Assembly: GCA_008729055.1 (NCBI GenBank)
Contig: SDUX01000004.1
Span: 6,092,559 to 6,156,558, forward strand
DNA length: 64,000 nt
Direction: 5' to 3'
Origin: Pyropia haitanensis
Taxonomy: Eukaryota; Rhodophyta; Bangiophyceae; Bangiales; Bangiaceae
The notes beneath the pieces are model-generated. The model did no database searches. It worked only from the letters and a program-made list of their open reading frames with translations, and was not told the DNA's origin. Made by a program: the position numbers and the translations under genes. This document shows, piece by piece, positions 50,606 to 60,727 of the stretch (within the stretch, counting starts at the first letter, position 1; the number at the start of each line of letters is the position of its first letter).

Positions 50606-50951
50606 TCAAGCATGGAACCTCCTGGAGCAGAGGAGGCGGCCGCCACCTCCAGACCCCACTCCGCCGCAGCCGTCCAGACCGCCGCCGCCATTGACAGCGG
50701 AGGTGCGTGACGCCGTCGGCGTCGCTCCCACGCCGGGCGGGGTGGTCGAGGCCATTGGCCAGGACTTACAAAGTACGCTGGCGGGAGCTCTTGGTACTTG
50801 AAACAGTGGCTGAGGCTCTCCAGTATGCGTGGGCAGCTGGCCAAGTGACGTGTCGGCTGGAGAAAATATCTCAGTCAGTGTCTGCTGTTCATTGGTGGTG
50901 TCTGGACCGTCGAGATCCTCACCTCTCCTGATCACGGCTCGTGGACGCGTG

Positions 50952-51155
50952 TCATGTCCACGAAAAGCCTGCTGACCGCCACCGCCGCAACACCTCGCGA
51001 GTCGAGATACGACGCTTGGGCGTGTGAGACCACAGACTTGGAAATGCGCCTGTCGTGGCCACAGCGTAGGCCATTGGCAGCACGTGGAAGATAATATCTC
51101 CGGGGCAGGGACTGCCGCACCTCTCCTTCCGCGCGGCGAGACACCAGTCACGCAA
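50952..51155 (-). other. Second protein-like open segment
   Basis: Minus frame of 67 codons from an ATG at 51155, containing SPCPGDIIFHVLPMAYAVAT. The overlapping minus frame 50932-51144 also has a plausible tail (LFVDMTRVHEP). Possibly exons or decayed coding DNA related to 50390-50605 (both share an S/C-PGD motif). No family recognised. Confidence 0.2.
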
Positions 51156-51970
51156 GCGGCGGATGGGGGCTCACGCACTGCCAGTTGGGCGACCCCGTCA
51201 CCCCTGCCAGACGCCCCGCCTCCCCGTCGACTGCGACTTCATCGCCGGTCGACCCTCCCGCCCCCCTCCCGTTCCCCAACAGACCTGCCGTCGCTTCCAC
51301 GTGTTGCCGTCCCACTTGCCAGCTCCAAAAATGCGAGCGCTCAACGGGGCGGGAGGGGGGGGAGGTGGGGGGAGGTGGGGCGGGTTCCGGCCCCCCCAGG
51401 CCGCTGAGCAGAGGCCAACCTGCCAGAACCGCCGCAGCGGCCCTGGGACGGAGCCACAGGGCCGACTCTGGCAGCTGTGGGTGCAGGCAGTCGGCACCCC
51501 CGCGGGCGAGAGTGCGCCTGACACGGCTCCTGGGGGGGTGCGGCGGGCCGCCGCTCGCCACGGTGCGGCGGTGCGCCCGAGCCGGGGGCGCCCCACCCAC
51601 GCGCTGAGCTCGGGTAGCCGCTGGGATTGGGGTGTGTCCCGCCACGTCCCTCCCCCTGCGCCTTGGGTGCCTGCCGGCGAGTACAAGAGCGGCAGCGTCG
51701 GCCCGGGGTGCGCTGTGCGAGGCGTCTTCTGGTGCTCGCGCAGCCGAACCCCCCGACTCCCTCTTTCGCGGCCACACTTTGCTTTACTCCCCACCCCGCA
51801 TTACTCCCCTCGTCATTCCCTCTCATCCTTTCCGCCCCGTCCCCTCGCTCGCCTGTTGTTCCCCTCTCCTCCTCGCCGCCACCGTTCTTGTGGCTTCATT
51901 GCGTCCTCTCCTCTTCCCTCCGCCCACGTCGCCTGTCGCCCTCCCCTCCGCGGTCCTCCTCCCCGTCGCC

Positions 51971-52474
51971 ATGCCGTGGGGTGTCCGCCCGTCTGTGCTG
52001 CCACGCCCTGCCACACCCGCCACCCCCCTCCCCTTGGTGCCAACGTTGACGCTGCTGACGCTGGCCGGCGGCGTTGCTGCCGTGGTCTCTGCGGCCCAAG
52101 AGCGGGCCAACTACCGCCGCACCCGGGCGTTGCTGTCGCACCCACCATCATCTGTGGGTGGTGGGGGCGGCGGCGGCGGCGGCGACGGCACCTTGGCGCC
52201 ACACCCACTGGCGACCGCGTCGTCCCCCGCGAGCGCACGGCTGTGTGGGGTGGGCGCCAGTAGTGACGCTCGGCCCGACGGCTGGCGTGGCCGCCGCGGT
52301 GGCGACACGGCGGCGGCGGCGCCCAAGCTCCTCAACACTCATGTTGGTGGTGGAGGACGAGTGGTGTCTGCGTCACCGGCGGGCGGCGTCGCTGAGAAGA
52401 AGCGAGGCGGCGGCTGGAAGTCGATCCAGTGGGACGTTGTATCCTTCTCCTCGTCTGTCTTGTTTTCCATGTGA
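51971..52474 (+). CDS. Small single-pass membrane protein, unknown
   Basis: 167 residues from the ATG at 51971 (MPWGVRPSVLPRPATPATPL). One predicted transmembrane helix (LVPTLTLLTLAGGVAAVVSA, about residues 22-41) is followed by RANYRRTRALLSHPP, which would be an internal stop-transfer segment, then a Gly/Ser-rich tail and RGGGWKSIQWDVVSF. The tail's charged KSIQWD motif is the only non-repetitive C-terminal part. The gene follows a typical CT-rich leader (51780-51970). A late splice near WD/GTTGTA cannot be excluded. Not recognised. Confidence 0.5.
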   Translation: MPWGVRPSVLPRPATPATPLPLVPTLTLLTLAGGVAAVVSAAQERANYRRTRALLSHPPSSVGGGGGGGGGDGTLAPHPLATASSPASARLCGVGASSDARPDGWRGRRGGDTAAAAPKLLNTHVGGGGRVVSASPAGGVAEKKRGGGWKSIQWDVVSFSSSVLFSM

Positions 52475-55312
52475 CGAGGGGGGGAAGGAGGGAAGAACCG
52501 ACCGACGATGCGGTTATTGTGTGACTGGAGCTGCGCCACCGTTGATGGCGCCCCGCCGGTGCTCGTGGCGTAGGCTGGCGTGCTGACTGGCCGGTCGCAG
52601 CCATGCTTGCTGCGCACGCTTTGCGAACCCGCGATAGGCGCTTGCCTCTGAGCGACGTACTGCTGGGCGAACCGCCCGCCCTTGCGCTTGCCCGGCAGTG
52701 GGAGCGCGGCCACTACCCCCTGTCTCGCAGGTGCTGTACCCCTGCGTCGACGAGGAGCGGGTTCTTGCTGTTTCGGATGGTGCGTGCTGCGAAGGAGGAC
52801 GTGTGTGAGCGTCTGCCGCGTGCCGGCAACATGACCAGTTTTTTCTTCTCGACTTGCCTTGGTTCTTGTGTGTGTTTTATTTCTCTCGTCTGTCGAGTGC
52901 GCGATTGCTTTGTAAATAGCGTGTCGCGTCTGTGTGCTTCACCCTCTTCCGTATCGACGCGCTATGGCTGTTGGAAGTGTGTGAGCGGAAATCTGTTGGC
53001 ACCCAACAGTGAGGCGGGTGCGGCTATGGCAGGGGGAGGGTTCCTTCACGACACGCCACGAGGCCAAGCCATCGTCTGTTCGCATGTGTGCGTGTGTGTT
53101 GACGGCTGCTACAGTCCCAACAGACAGACCAACAAACAACCAAGAAGGGCGAGCACCAGCAGTGGAGACACCCGTCCAGTCTCGCGGACTGGTCTAGGAT
53201 GATAGGGACACTCAAGGCCACCACCTTGGCATTCGACACCAGCGCGGGCCCCGGGTAAGGGTCGCGGTAGGTGGGGGCGTTCTGCCGCCATCGCTGCCGC
53301 CACCGCCGCCGCACTTGACTCAGCCTTGCCACGTGAGCGCGGGGGAAGCGGGCATGCAAAAGGGGCCCGACCTCTGCGGCACCGCATGTGCTCGCTCTCG
53401 TCCACGTCCGTGTCGGACGCACGAGGGCGTGCGCACAGAAAGAGAGCGGAGGGGATGGGGCGATTGGCCCGCTGTTCCAGCGGGTTCTGTCTGCCCCCCC
53501 TGCCAGCGACTCCGCCTGGTGTGGCGACGCGGCCATGATGGCCGCGGGCCCGCCACGGCAACGCGGCGTCGGCCGCACGGCGTCGGCCTACCGAGCCAGC
53601 AGCCACGAGACCAGCTAGTCGGAAGCGTGGTCGTGTCTGTGTCGGTTGGCCCACTGTTCTTGCTGCCTGGCCACAGGTACAGCGAGGCAGGATTCCTCAG
53701 CGAGCCCTTTGCAAGGCATCTTCTGTTCGTACCTTGGCTGTAGCCAGTCGATAGCACCACGGGCACCCTTTCAAGAAAATAAAAGAGAAAGCACTGGCAA
53801 GGTCCAGGCCGTCGTGCGCTTGTGGCGGTTGATGTCACCCTTGAGCATATATGTGACTCTTTGGAAAGCCCCTACCCGGGCTTCCAGGGGTGGTGGAGGC
53901 CAACTTCAGGGCGTCTTCCTCTTTAGAGGTACCCTCCCTCGTCTGGCGCACCCCCGGAAGACGGTAACGCGCGAGGCACGCGACAGTCAGGTTCTTCCCT
54001 CCCCTTCAGGTCAGAACGTGATTCTGTGCACCGGAGCAGGGGCGGAAAAAAGGCGACCGCGTCACCGACACCACCGTGCGGCGGTCGATGGAGTTGAGTC
54101 TGACGCGCTATTTAGCGAGGCTCACGCCATTCCCTTGAGGATGTCTTGGACGGAGCATGTCTTACTCCTGGGGCCAGGCCTCTGGTCGGGCCGCACCAAG
54201 GAACCCAATTGCCTATTGGTGAATATAGATCGTGACACGCGCAATTTATAATTATGGAAATAGACAGATGGGATTAGTTTTCATGCCCGACGCGTGTGAT
54301 CCAACACATTACATTCATATCTTGACATGACAAAGCACTTCATCGCGCGTCCGAGAGTTGGACCTGGGCGACAGCTGGAGCTCCTCGACATGACCGCTCC
54401 CAGCACCCGCTGAAAGCCATCCGTACGGCCGAATGGGAACAAGTACCGCCGACCAACTGAGGATATCACTGCACTCCTCAGAGGACGCTCCCTCCCCATC
54501 TTCCACCATCATAGTCGCCGGCCAAACCACGGTGCCCTTGCGATGCCTAACGATGTGGCGACTTGCGCGTTGCCGGATATTCAGCCTGTGGCTGCCTGGC
54601 TTCGGAGTCCATCGAGCTGTGCTGTAGATGGCAACGGTGTGGTCTACCCTTGCCTGGCGCTGTGAACACGACGCCCAGATCCGCGGCGCTGGACCCAGCG
54701 GAACAAGTGCTGTCGAATGGTTCAGGAAGGCACCACAGGAGTCCTTCACATGGTGCCTTCCCGCTTTGTAGCGGGATCCGTGGATGGAGGTCATCCGACG
54801 ACCGAGGCAGCCGCGGGCGTCACTCTGCCAGTGACTTTGACAGACCGGTTTTTGTCGGGGAAATTGAGGGCTGGTGTCCTTGTTTTTTCGGCTCACGGCT
54901 CTTTCGTAGTTGGGTTTTCTCGACCTGTCTTTTTCGCCAGATCCTTTCTCCCATGCATCATTCTTCCGCGCTGGAGGAAGCGGCCGGCCGGGCCAGGCCC
55001 GGAGCCTCTGGAGGCTGTGGCCCCGACACGGGGCGGGGCGCCCCTCCAGCGGCTCGATGCCCTCGCTCTGCTCCCGCCCGCGCGTGCGCGCGACACCGAC
55101 GGCGGCGTGCTCCTACCGTCACCGCGGCCGCCTCCGTCCGCCCCCCCCCCCCCCCGCTCGCCCCTGGTCTCCTCGTCCTCCGTGGTGCGTCGCGGTCATC
55201 CATTTTCCTCCCCTTCTTCAGCGGCGGCCGCGTTCACGCCGTCCTGCCTCTTGGTTGCCTTTTCTTGCTCGCCGAGTGACTCGTCTACTGCTGCGGCGGG
55301 CGGCGTCGGGCC
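52475..55312. other. Gene-poor stretch of lower GC
   Basis: 2.8 kb with clearly more even composition than the rest, including an AT-rich patch at 54235-54330. Open frames at 53646-54251 (+) and 54315-54896 (-) show no domain and are reported only as unassigned. 54940-55312 is probably the leader of the next gene. Confidence 0.35.
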
Positions 55313-56155
55313 ATGGCGTTTGTGGGCGCCCCCGCCAGCGTGTCGCCCCTGGCGGCGGCGCCGGCGACGGCGGCGGTCGGGCGGCAGCGGCCGTCGCGCG
55401 GCGGCTGGCCGCCGCGGCGGCAGGTGGTGCCGCGGTGGCGGGCGGCGGCGCCGCCCCCCGACGGTGGGGAGGCGGAGCCCCCCCGCGGCGCGCCCGCGCC
55501 GTCGCGTCCACCCCCGCCGGCCGCCGCGGCCGACGCGTCGTCGGGGGAGCCGCAGGCGCCCCCCCCCCCCTCCCCCCCCCAAGCCTGAGCGCGGACCCCC
55601 CCCCCGCGCCCGCCGCGCCCCCCCCCACCCCCCCCCCACCAGCTCCTCTCCCCCCCCCGCGCTGCGCCTGTGGCGGCCCTACTCGGAGGAGGAGCAGGCC
55701 GCCGACGCGGAGGCGCTCGATGCGGCGGCGGCCGAGTGGATCGGCTCGGACCTCAACCGGTGGGCGTGGTACGAGGGCCTCCGCTCCCGCCGCGCCGAGA
55801 TGCTCGGCCGTGCCAACCAGGAGGTCGCCGCCGCGGAGGTGGAGGTTGGCCGCCTCGCCGAGGCGATTGAGGACCTCCAGGCGGTGCTGGGCGTGCAGCT
55901 GATGCGGCCGCCGGCCGCCGCCACGCCGCCGCGCGGTCGCCCGCAGGGGGGGGGGGCACGGACGATGGGAGGGGAGGGGGGGGGGCGGGCGGCGCCCGCG
56001 ACGACGCCGCCCCGCCAGCGGACGCGGGGGAGCTCACCGCCGCGGGGTGGGCGGTGATGGCGCTCGCGCTGGGGCTGCCCGTCGCCGTCGTCGTTGCGGC
56101 GGTGGGGGTGGTGCTGCGGGTGGCGCCCAAGCTGTTTCACGTGGGGCTCTTTTGA
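55313..56155 (+). CDS. Plastid-targeted single-TM protein candidate, unknown, frameshifts
   Basis: The start MAFVGAPASVSPLAAAPATA then Arg-rich sequence looks like a transit peptide. A conserved-looking helical block follows (LWRPYSEEEQAADAEALDAA, GSDLNRWAWYEGLRSRRAEM, NQEVAAAEVEVGRLAEAIED), probably a coiled coil of ~70 residues. The C-terminus is one membrane helix (WAVMALALGLPVAVVVAAVGVV) and a short tail KLFHVGLF. These three parts lie in phases that change at C runs 55559-55660 and G runs 55946-55956 and 55976-55985. It is probably anchored in thylakoid or envelope membrane with the coiled coil in the stroma. Family not recognised. Confidence 0.6.
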
Positions 56156-57178
56156 ACGGCTCGCGTGTATGAGACTGGGGAGACGGGGGGGGTGGGCACG
56201 CTGGGTGCCACTGGCCCGCCGCCTCCGCGCACTGATCTGGCTCGGGGGGGGGGTGGTGGGGGGTGGCGCCCCGGCCAGCGTCCCCGGCCCTGGCACGCCT
56301 ACCGATGCAGCTGCTGACCATGCCGTTGCGGTGGCGGGTGCCAGCGGTGGGGCGGCGACCGCGCGCGGCGTGCGCGTGGCGGCCGTTGCGCGCCTGTGCA
56401 CCGCCAGTGCGGAGGGGTTGCGGGGAGCGGGGCAAGTAGGTGTCGCTGGTCGTGCTCGCCCGGGGTGGGGATGAGAGTCCGGAGGGGATGGGGGCGTGGG
56501 CGCTGCCCGTGCGTTGGCGCTGCCCGCCGACAGCGTCGCGGGGGGTGGACACGCCGACGTTGGTGGGGCGGGGCGGGCAGGGGGGGGGGGCGTCGCTGCG
56601 TGCATGCATGCGGGGGGGGATGGCGGCAGCTTGAGCGGGGATGGCTGCGAAGGGGGGGGGGGGGGGGGGGGAAGTAGTGTGCGGCGGCGGCCGTGGCCGA
56701 CACCCCCTTTTGCCGAGGGGCGTGCAACGGGGGGTGCGTGTCTGCATTGTTTCTTATGTCCCGCCTCCCTCCCCACTGCCCCTCCCTTCTGTGGGCCCTT
56801 GGACGTGGGGTGCGTGCGCCCTGCGCTGTTGCTGCGCAGCCGCCGCCATGTCCTCATGCGACCGCGGTCGCACTCATTGCATCGACCGCACGGCGGCCGC
56901 AGTGACTGCAAAGGCGCCGGCGGGCGACGTAGCGCCCACCCCCTCCCCACTTCACCACAGCTGGATAAACCAAAGGCGGCGGTGCGAAATATAATACTGG
57001 GACAGCCGCCGTGCCCCCCCACACGCCACGCAGAGAGGGGCGGGCGGCAACGCCACGCCCCACCGCCGGCGGCGGGGAGCAGCCGCCGCCGGCGACCACG
57101 CGCAGTCCTCGAACCCCTGCCCACCCTTGTCCCCCCCTCCTCGCGCTCCCGCCGCTCCACCCCCTCGTGGGCGCCCGG
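56156..57178. other. Convergent intergenic, G-rich
   Basis: About 1 kb between two convergent genes, with G runs (56653-56671) and no recognised gene. Confidence 0.4.
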
Positions 57179-58570
57179 TCAAAACCCCCCAAACATGTGC
57201 AGCCACTGGACGACCACCTCCCGCCGGCGCCACGCCTCCCCCGCCGCCCCCCCCGTCGCGCGCTCCAGCGTCACCGCCTCCTGCCCGTGGACGAGCTCCA
57301 CAAACTCGGCCAGCGCAGCCACCTTTTCCGGCTCCCGCGGCAGCTGCGCGGCGAGCGCCGCCGCGTCCGCGGCGTCGCGGAGAAAGTCCGGCACGCCCGG
57401 CCGGCCGTCGAGCCACGTGCGCCGCGCGGCGACGCGCTCGCCCGTCCACCGCTCGTCGACGGGGTCGTACTCAAAGCCGAGGACGGTGAGGACGACCGCG
57501 TTGGCCGTCTCGTCGGGCACCTCCCCGTCCAGGAGGCGGCCGAGAAAGGCCCACCGGTCAAAACGGGTGGCCAGCGACGGCGGGCGGCGCGCCTCGGGGA
57601 CCGCCGCCGCAGAGGGCGGCGGGTCTGACGACGCGGCCGACGCCGCGGCGGGAGTGGCGGCGGCGGCGGCGGCGGCCGCCGCCGCCGTCGCGGTGTCGGG
57701 GGTGGGCTCGCCGCCGCCGCTGACCGTGGCCGCGCCGTCCCCTCCGTCAGTCGTGGTGGCAGCCGCCGCCGCCGCACCGCCGCCGCCGCCACCATCCCCC
57801 CCCTCGCCGTCCCACACGTGGTGCTTTTTCCGAAACGCCGCCACCTCCTCCGCCTCGGCGCCCGCACAGCAGCCTTCGCGGCCCATCCACGCGAGAACCT
57901 CCTCCGCGACGCGGTTGCCCACGTCAAACGGCCCGACGTAAATGTCGGCGAGCAGCGGGGAGCCCTCCAGGCCGCCCGCCACCGCCAGCACCAGGTCGGT
58001 CAGGTCCACCCCGCCACCACCACCCGGCGTTGGGGATAGGGTGTCTGCGGCGTCTGTGCCGGCGGCCGCGGCCGCGGCAGTGACGGCGGGTGCGTCACCG
58101 CCTGCTGGCGGCGGGTCGTCGCCGCCAACCACCCCCCCGGCCGCGCCCGCGGCGGCGGCCGACAGCGTACGGCCGACCAGCTCGGCGGCGAGCGCGCCAA
58201 TCGTCGCGTGCGCCGGCAGCGGCAGCCACTCGGCGTCGAGCCAGGCGGTGAGCGCGTCGGCGAGGTGGGGGAGGAGCGCCGGCGCGGCCGACGGCGGCAC
58301 CCGCACCCCATCCTCTACGGCCTCGAGGGGGGGGGGCGGGTCCCGCGCCTCGCCGCCAGAGCCAGAGGGGGAACCCGGACCCGCCGCCGCCGCTACCCAG
58401 AGGGGGGGAGGGAGGAGCGCGCGCCCTTCCCGACCCGCCGCCGCGGCCCGCCGCCACCCGCCCTGGCGGTGGCCGCCGGTGGCCGGCGCGGCCCGCCGGC
58501 GGCGGCGCGGCAGGGGGGTGACCGCCACAAACGCGGCCGCCGGGTCGGGGAGGGGGGACATGGTGACCAT
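57179..58570 (-). CDS. Unrecognised protein, probably plastid-targeted
   Basis: 463 residues, single exon. N-terminus MVTMSPLPDPAAAFVAVTPL then RRRRR resembles a transit peptide. Two ordered parts are separated by a ~100-residue Gly/Ala/Thr linker. Part 1: ALTAWLDAEWLPLPAHATIG, then DLTDLVLAVAGGLEGSPLLA, FDVGNRVAEEVLAWMG, GCCAGAEAEEVAAFRKKHHV. Part 2: RFDRWAFLGRLLDGEVPDET, VLGFEYDPVDERW, EKVAALAEFVELVHGQEAVT, ending WLHMFGGF. Helical and soluble, no membrane segment. It is divergent from MAGO (557 bp between starts). I do not recognise the family and give no function. The alternative ATG at 58561 gives three residues less. Confidence 0.65.
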   Translation of the reverse strand: MVTMSPLPDPAAAFVAVTPLPRRRRRAAPATGGHRQGGWRRAAAAGREGRALLPPPLWVAAAAGPGSPSGSGGEARDPPPPLEAVEDGVRVPPSAAPALLPHLADALTAWLDAEWLPLPAHATIGALAAELVGRTLSAAAAGAAGGVVGGDDPPPAGGDAPAVTAAAAAAGTDAADTLSPTPGGGGGVDLTDLVLAVAGGLEGSPLLADIYVGPFDVGNRVAEEVLAWMGREGCCAGAEAEEVAAFRKKHHVWDGEGGDGGGGGGAAAAAATTTDGGDGAATVSGGGEPTPDTATAAAAAAAAAATPAAASAASSDPPPSAAAVPEARRPPSLATRFDRWAFLGRLLDGEVPDETANAVVLTVLGFEYDPVDERWTGERVAARRTWLDGRPGVPDFLRDAADAAALAAQLPREPEKVAALAEFVELVHGQEAVTLERATGGAAGEAWRRREVVVQWLHMFGGF

Positions 58571-59127
58571 TGCAGGGAAAAGGGGACGGGGGGGGAGTGA
58601 CTCTGCAGGAAACCACACGAGCAGACGCCGACGGCCGGGGGGGTTGCGTGGAAGCACCGCGACGCGAAGGCAACTGGCAGAGGCGGGGACAAGGGGGGGC
58701 GGGCCCCGCGGCGGGCGATGCGCGCGTCGGCCGACACCGCGGTGGCCGACGGCAGGGGGCCGCAGCACGCGGACGGTGGAGCGCCGCTGGGCGACACCGT
58801 CCGGGCCGGCTGCAAAAAGTGGGGCCCGCGAGCGGTCGATCTCCGATGGGGATTGGGGCCATCATGGCAACAGGATGGTGGCGGATGCACGAGGCTCGTG
58901 ATCCCTCTTCTGCTGGCCAATAGACTTAGTTTGGAAGGCAGTAGCGAATAATTGTGATGTGCTTTGTGCTTGGGACACGTGGCTGCTTCGAAACTGCACG
59001 GTCCTGGTCCGCGTCACGCCGCGCGCGCCGCACGAGTTCTCGTCTTGACCATCCGCGCCGTACGCGACTCTGCTGTTTCTTTGTGTTTGCCGTTCTCCCT
59101 TTCTCCAGCTGTGCGCTACTCTTCATC
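58571..59127. promoter_or_regulatory. Shared intergenic region, MAGO promoter side
   Basis: 557 bp between divergent start codons. 58920-58975 is AT-richer (AATAATTGTGATGTGC). TTTCTCCAG at 59099-59107 resembles a splice acceptor, so MAGO may have a 5' UTR intron. Confidence 0.4.
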
Positions 59128-59616
59128 ATGGCCTCGCCACCAGCGTCCCCCACGTCCCTCCCGCCCCCCTCGGGCGACGTCTACCTACACTACTCCACCT
59201 CCCACTCCGGCCGCTACGGCCGCGAGTACCTGACCATCGAGGTGTCCCCGTCGGGGCGCCTCTCGTACACCAATAGCAGCGGCTACAAGCGGGGAACCCC
59301 CATCCGCAAGGACGTGACGCTCTCCCCCGCGGTACTCGTCGAGCTCCACCGCCTCCTCCGCGCGTCGGGCGTCATGGACGTGAGCGACGCCGCGTGGCCG
59401 CCGCCGTCGGCCGTCGGCACCGTGTCGATGGAGGTGGTCCTCGACGGGGGGGCGGGCGGGCGCGTGTCGCTCAAGACGGCCACCATTGGGAGCCTCTTGG
59501 ACGTGGTGGCCAGCACCGACGCCGACGGCCTGCGCGTATTTTACTATGTCGTCCAGGACGTGCGGTGCTTTGTGTTTGCGCTGCTTGGCATGCACTACAA
59601 GATCAAGCCCATCTGA
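59128..59616 (+). CDS. MAGO: Mago nashi homologue, exon junction complex core
   Basis: 162 residues. With Y14 (RBM8A) it forms the exon junction complex heterodimer that locks eIF4A3 on spliced mRNA. Diagnostic blocks: VYLHYSTSHSGRYGREYLTI, LSYTNSSGYK, IRKDVTLSPAVLVELHRLL, DAAWPPPSAVG, KTATIGSLLDVVAS, DGLRVFYYVVQDVRCFVFAL and the C-terminal HYKIKPI, all co-linear with animal and plant MAGO. About 15 residues longer at the N-terminus than human MAGOH, plus a Gly insert. Coding sequence has no intron. Presence of an EJC core is notable in a genome with few introns. Confidence 0.97.
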   Translation: MASPPASPTSLPPPSGDVYLHYSTSHSGRYGREYLTIEVSPSGRLSYTNSSGYKRGTPIRKDVTLSPAVLVELHRLLRASGVMDVSDAAWPPPSAVGTVSMEVVLDGGAGGRVSLKTATIGSLLDVVASTDADGLRVFYYVVQDVRCFVFALLGMHYKIKPI

Positions 59617-60727
59617 GGTGGTGTCGGGAGCGGGGGGGCTGGGGGTGGGTGGGCGCGGTGTGCGCCAAAAACGCGGCGGCATGGTGCGAGCGGGGGCGTT
59701 GCGGGTGGATGCGGCCGTGTCCGCGACAGGCGTCTGCCTGTGCTGATGTCTGGTCGCTGTGGTGGGCTGCGGCGTTGCCATCACACGCCTCCCTCTGGTC
59801 GCCCCGCTGCCGGCGAGGCCGTCCCGTCCTCCGCGCTCGCCAGAGGTACGCCCTCGGTTGGGCTCCCGCTTTGCCCTGCACGCCGGCGTCCACGTCCCGT
59901 CGAGGCGGTAGGGGTGTGAGGCGTGCTGCTTGACGGTGTGCAGGGCGTCCCAGCGGGCAACGCCCCAACGTGCACTGGCGAGTGGAGGGCGGCCGCTCCC
60001 AGAGGCGCGCGGCCGACAGCCGCCGGGGCGGCGGCTGGGGCGGTAGCGGGAGCGTCACAGCGACGAGGCGGTGGCGGCGTCGTGCGGGCTGTGTCGCCGG
60101 CCAGCGGGTGACACCACCGTCCCTGTGGGGGTGACGGGCGAGTCTCTGTCTCCCTGTGGCGGCTCGGGTGCAGCTGCTCCGCCCACGCCGCCCTGGCGAC
60201 CGTCCGCGGGCAAGAGTAGCCCACTGCTGGCGTGGCGTGTGGACTCTGGATGCCAACGTGGTATGGCCGTTGGGCGTTCGCCTTTGGCAGGGGAGTCGGG
60301 AGGAGGCTGGCAGTGGTTGACTGGCATTCCCGCTTCCTCGGCCGGGCGGCCGACCCGCGCGGGCCGTTCTCAGTGGTGCGTGGCTGTAGTGCCGCTGCAC
60401 GGTGGCTGTGGGCGGTTCCGGCCGGCGGGGCGGCGGGGGAGGGTGGCAGGCGCGGTGCTGGCGGGCGGTGTGCGTGAGGCGAGCGCCTGCATGCTTCACC
60501 CCATCCGCGGTGTGTCTATGGGGATCCTCGATGCGTCTACTTTCCTTTTCTCCGCTCCGATGGCTGTTTTTTTTTTTTTTCCGGGTCTTGGCTGTTTGAC
60601 TTGCAGCTTGGGCGCGGCTGCACACCTGCGGTGACACCCCCTGCGTTGGTTCTTTGGGCGCCTCGAGGTTCTCCCAGCGTTTGGGCCCTCTCCCCAGTCC
60701 CTCCGCGCGTCCCCTCGCCTACCCCCG
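59617..60727. other. Convergent intergenic between MAGO and NDC80
   Basis: 1.1 kb holding the 3' flanks of both genes. A T15 run lies at about 60566-60581. No gene recognised. Confidence 0.45.

Larger units (their letters stand above)
48514..51970. other. Gene-poor stretch
   Basis: 3.5 kb. 48514-48960 is T-rich on the plus strand (ClpS 3' flank). 49000-50300 shows no recognised gene. 50390-51155 (minus) has two short protein-like open stretches (see entries). 51780-51970 is a CT-rich leader of the next gene. Confidence 0.35.

Noticed and set aside
53646..54251. 201-codon plus-strand open frame
   Set aside because: No domain, no signal, no leader; it may be chance in a lower-GC region. Kept only in the intergenic note.
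54717..55312. N-terminal extension of the plastid membrane protein
   Set aside because: The sequence before 55313 reads like a 5' UTR, and the MAFVG start has a transit-peptide character.
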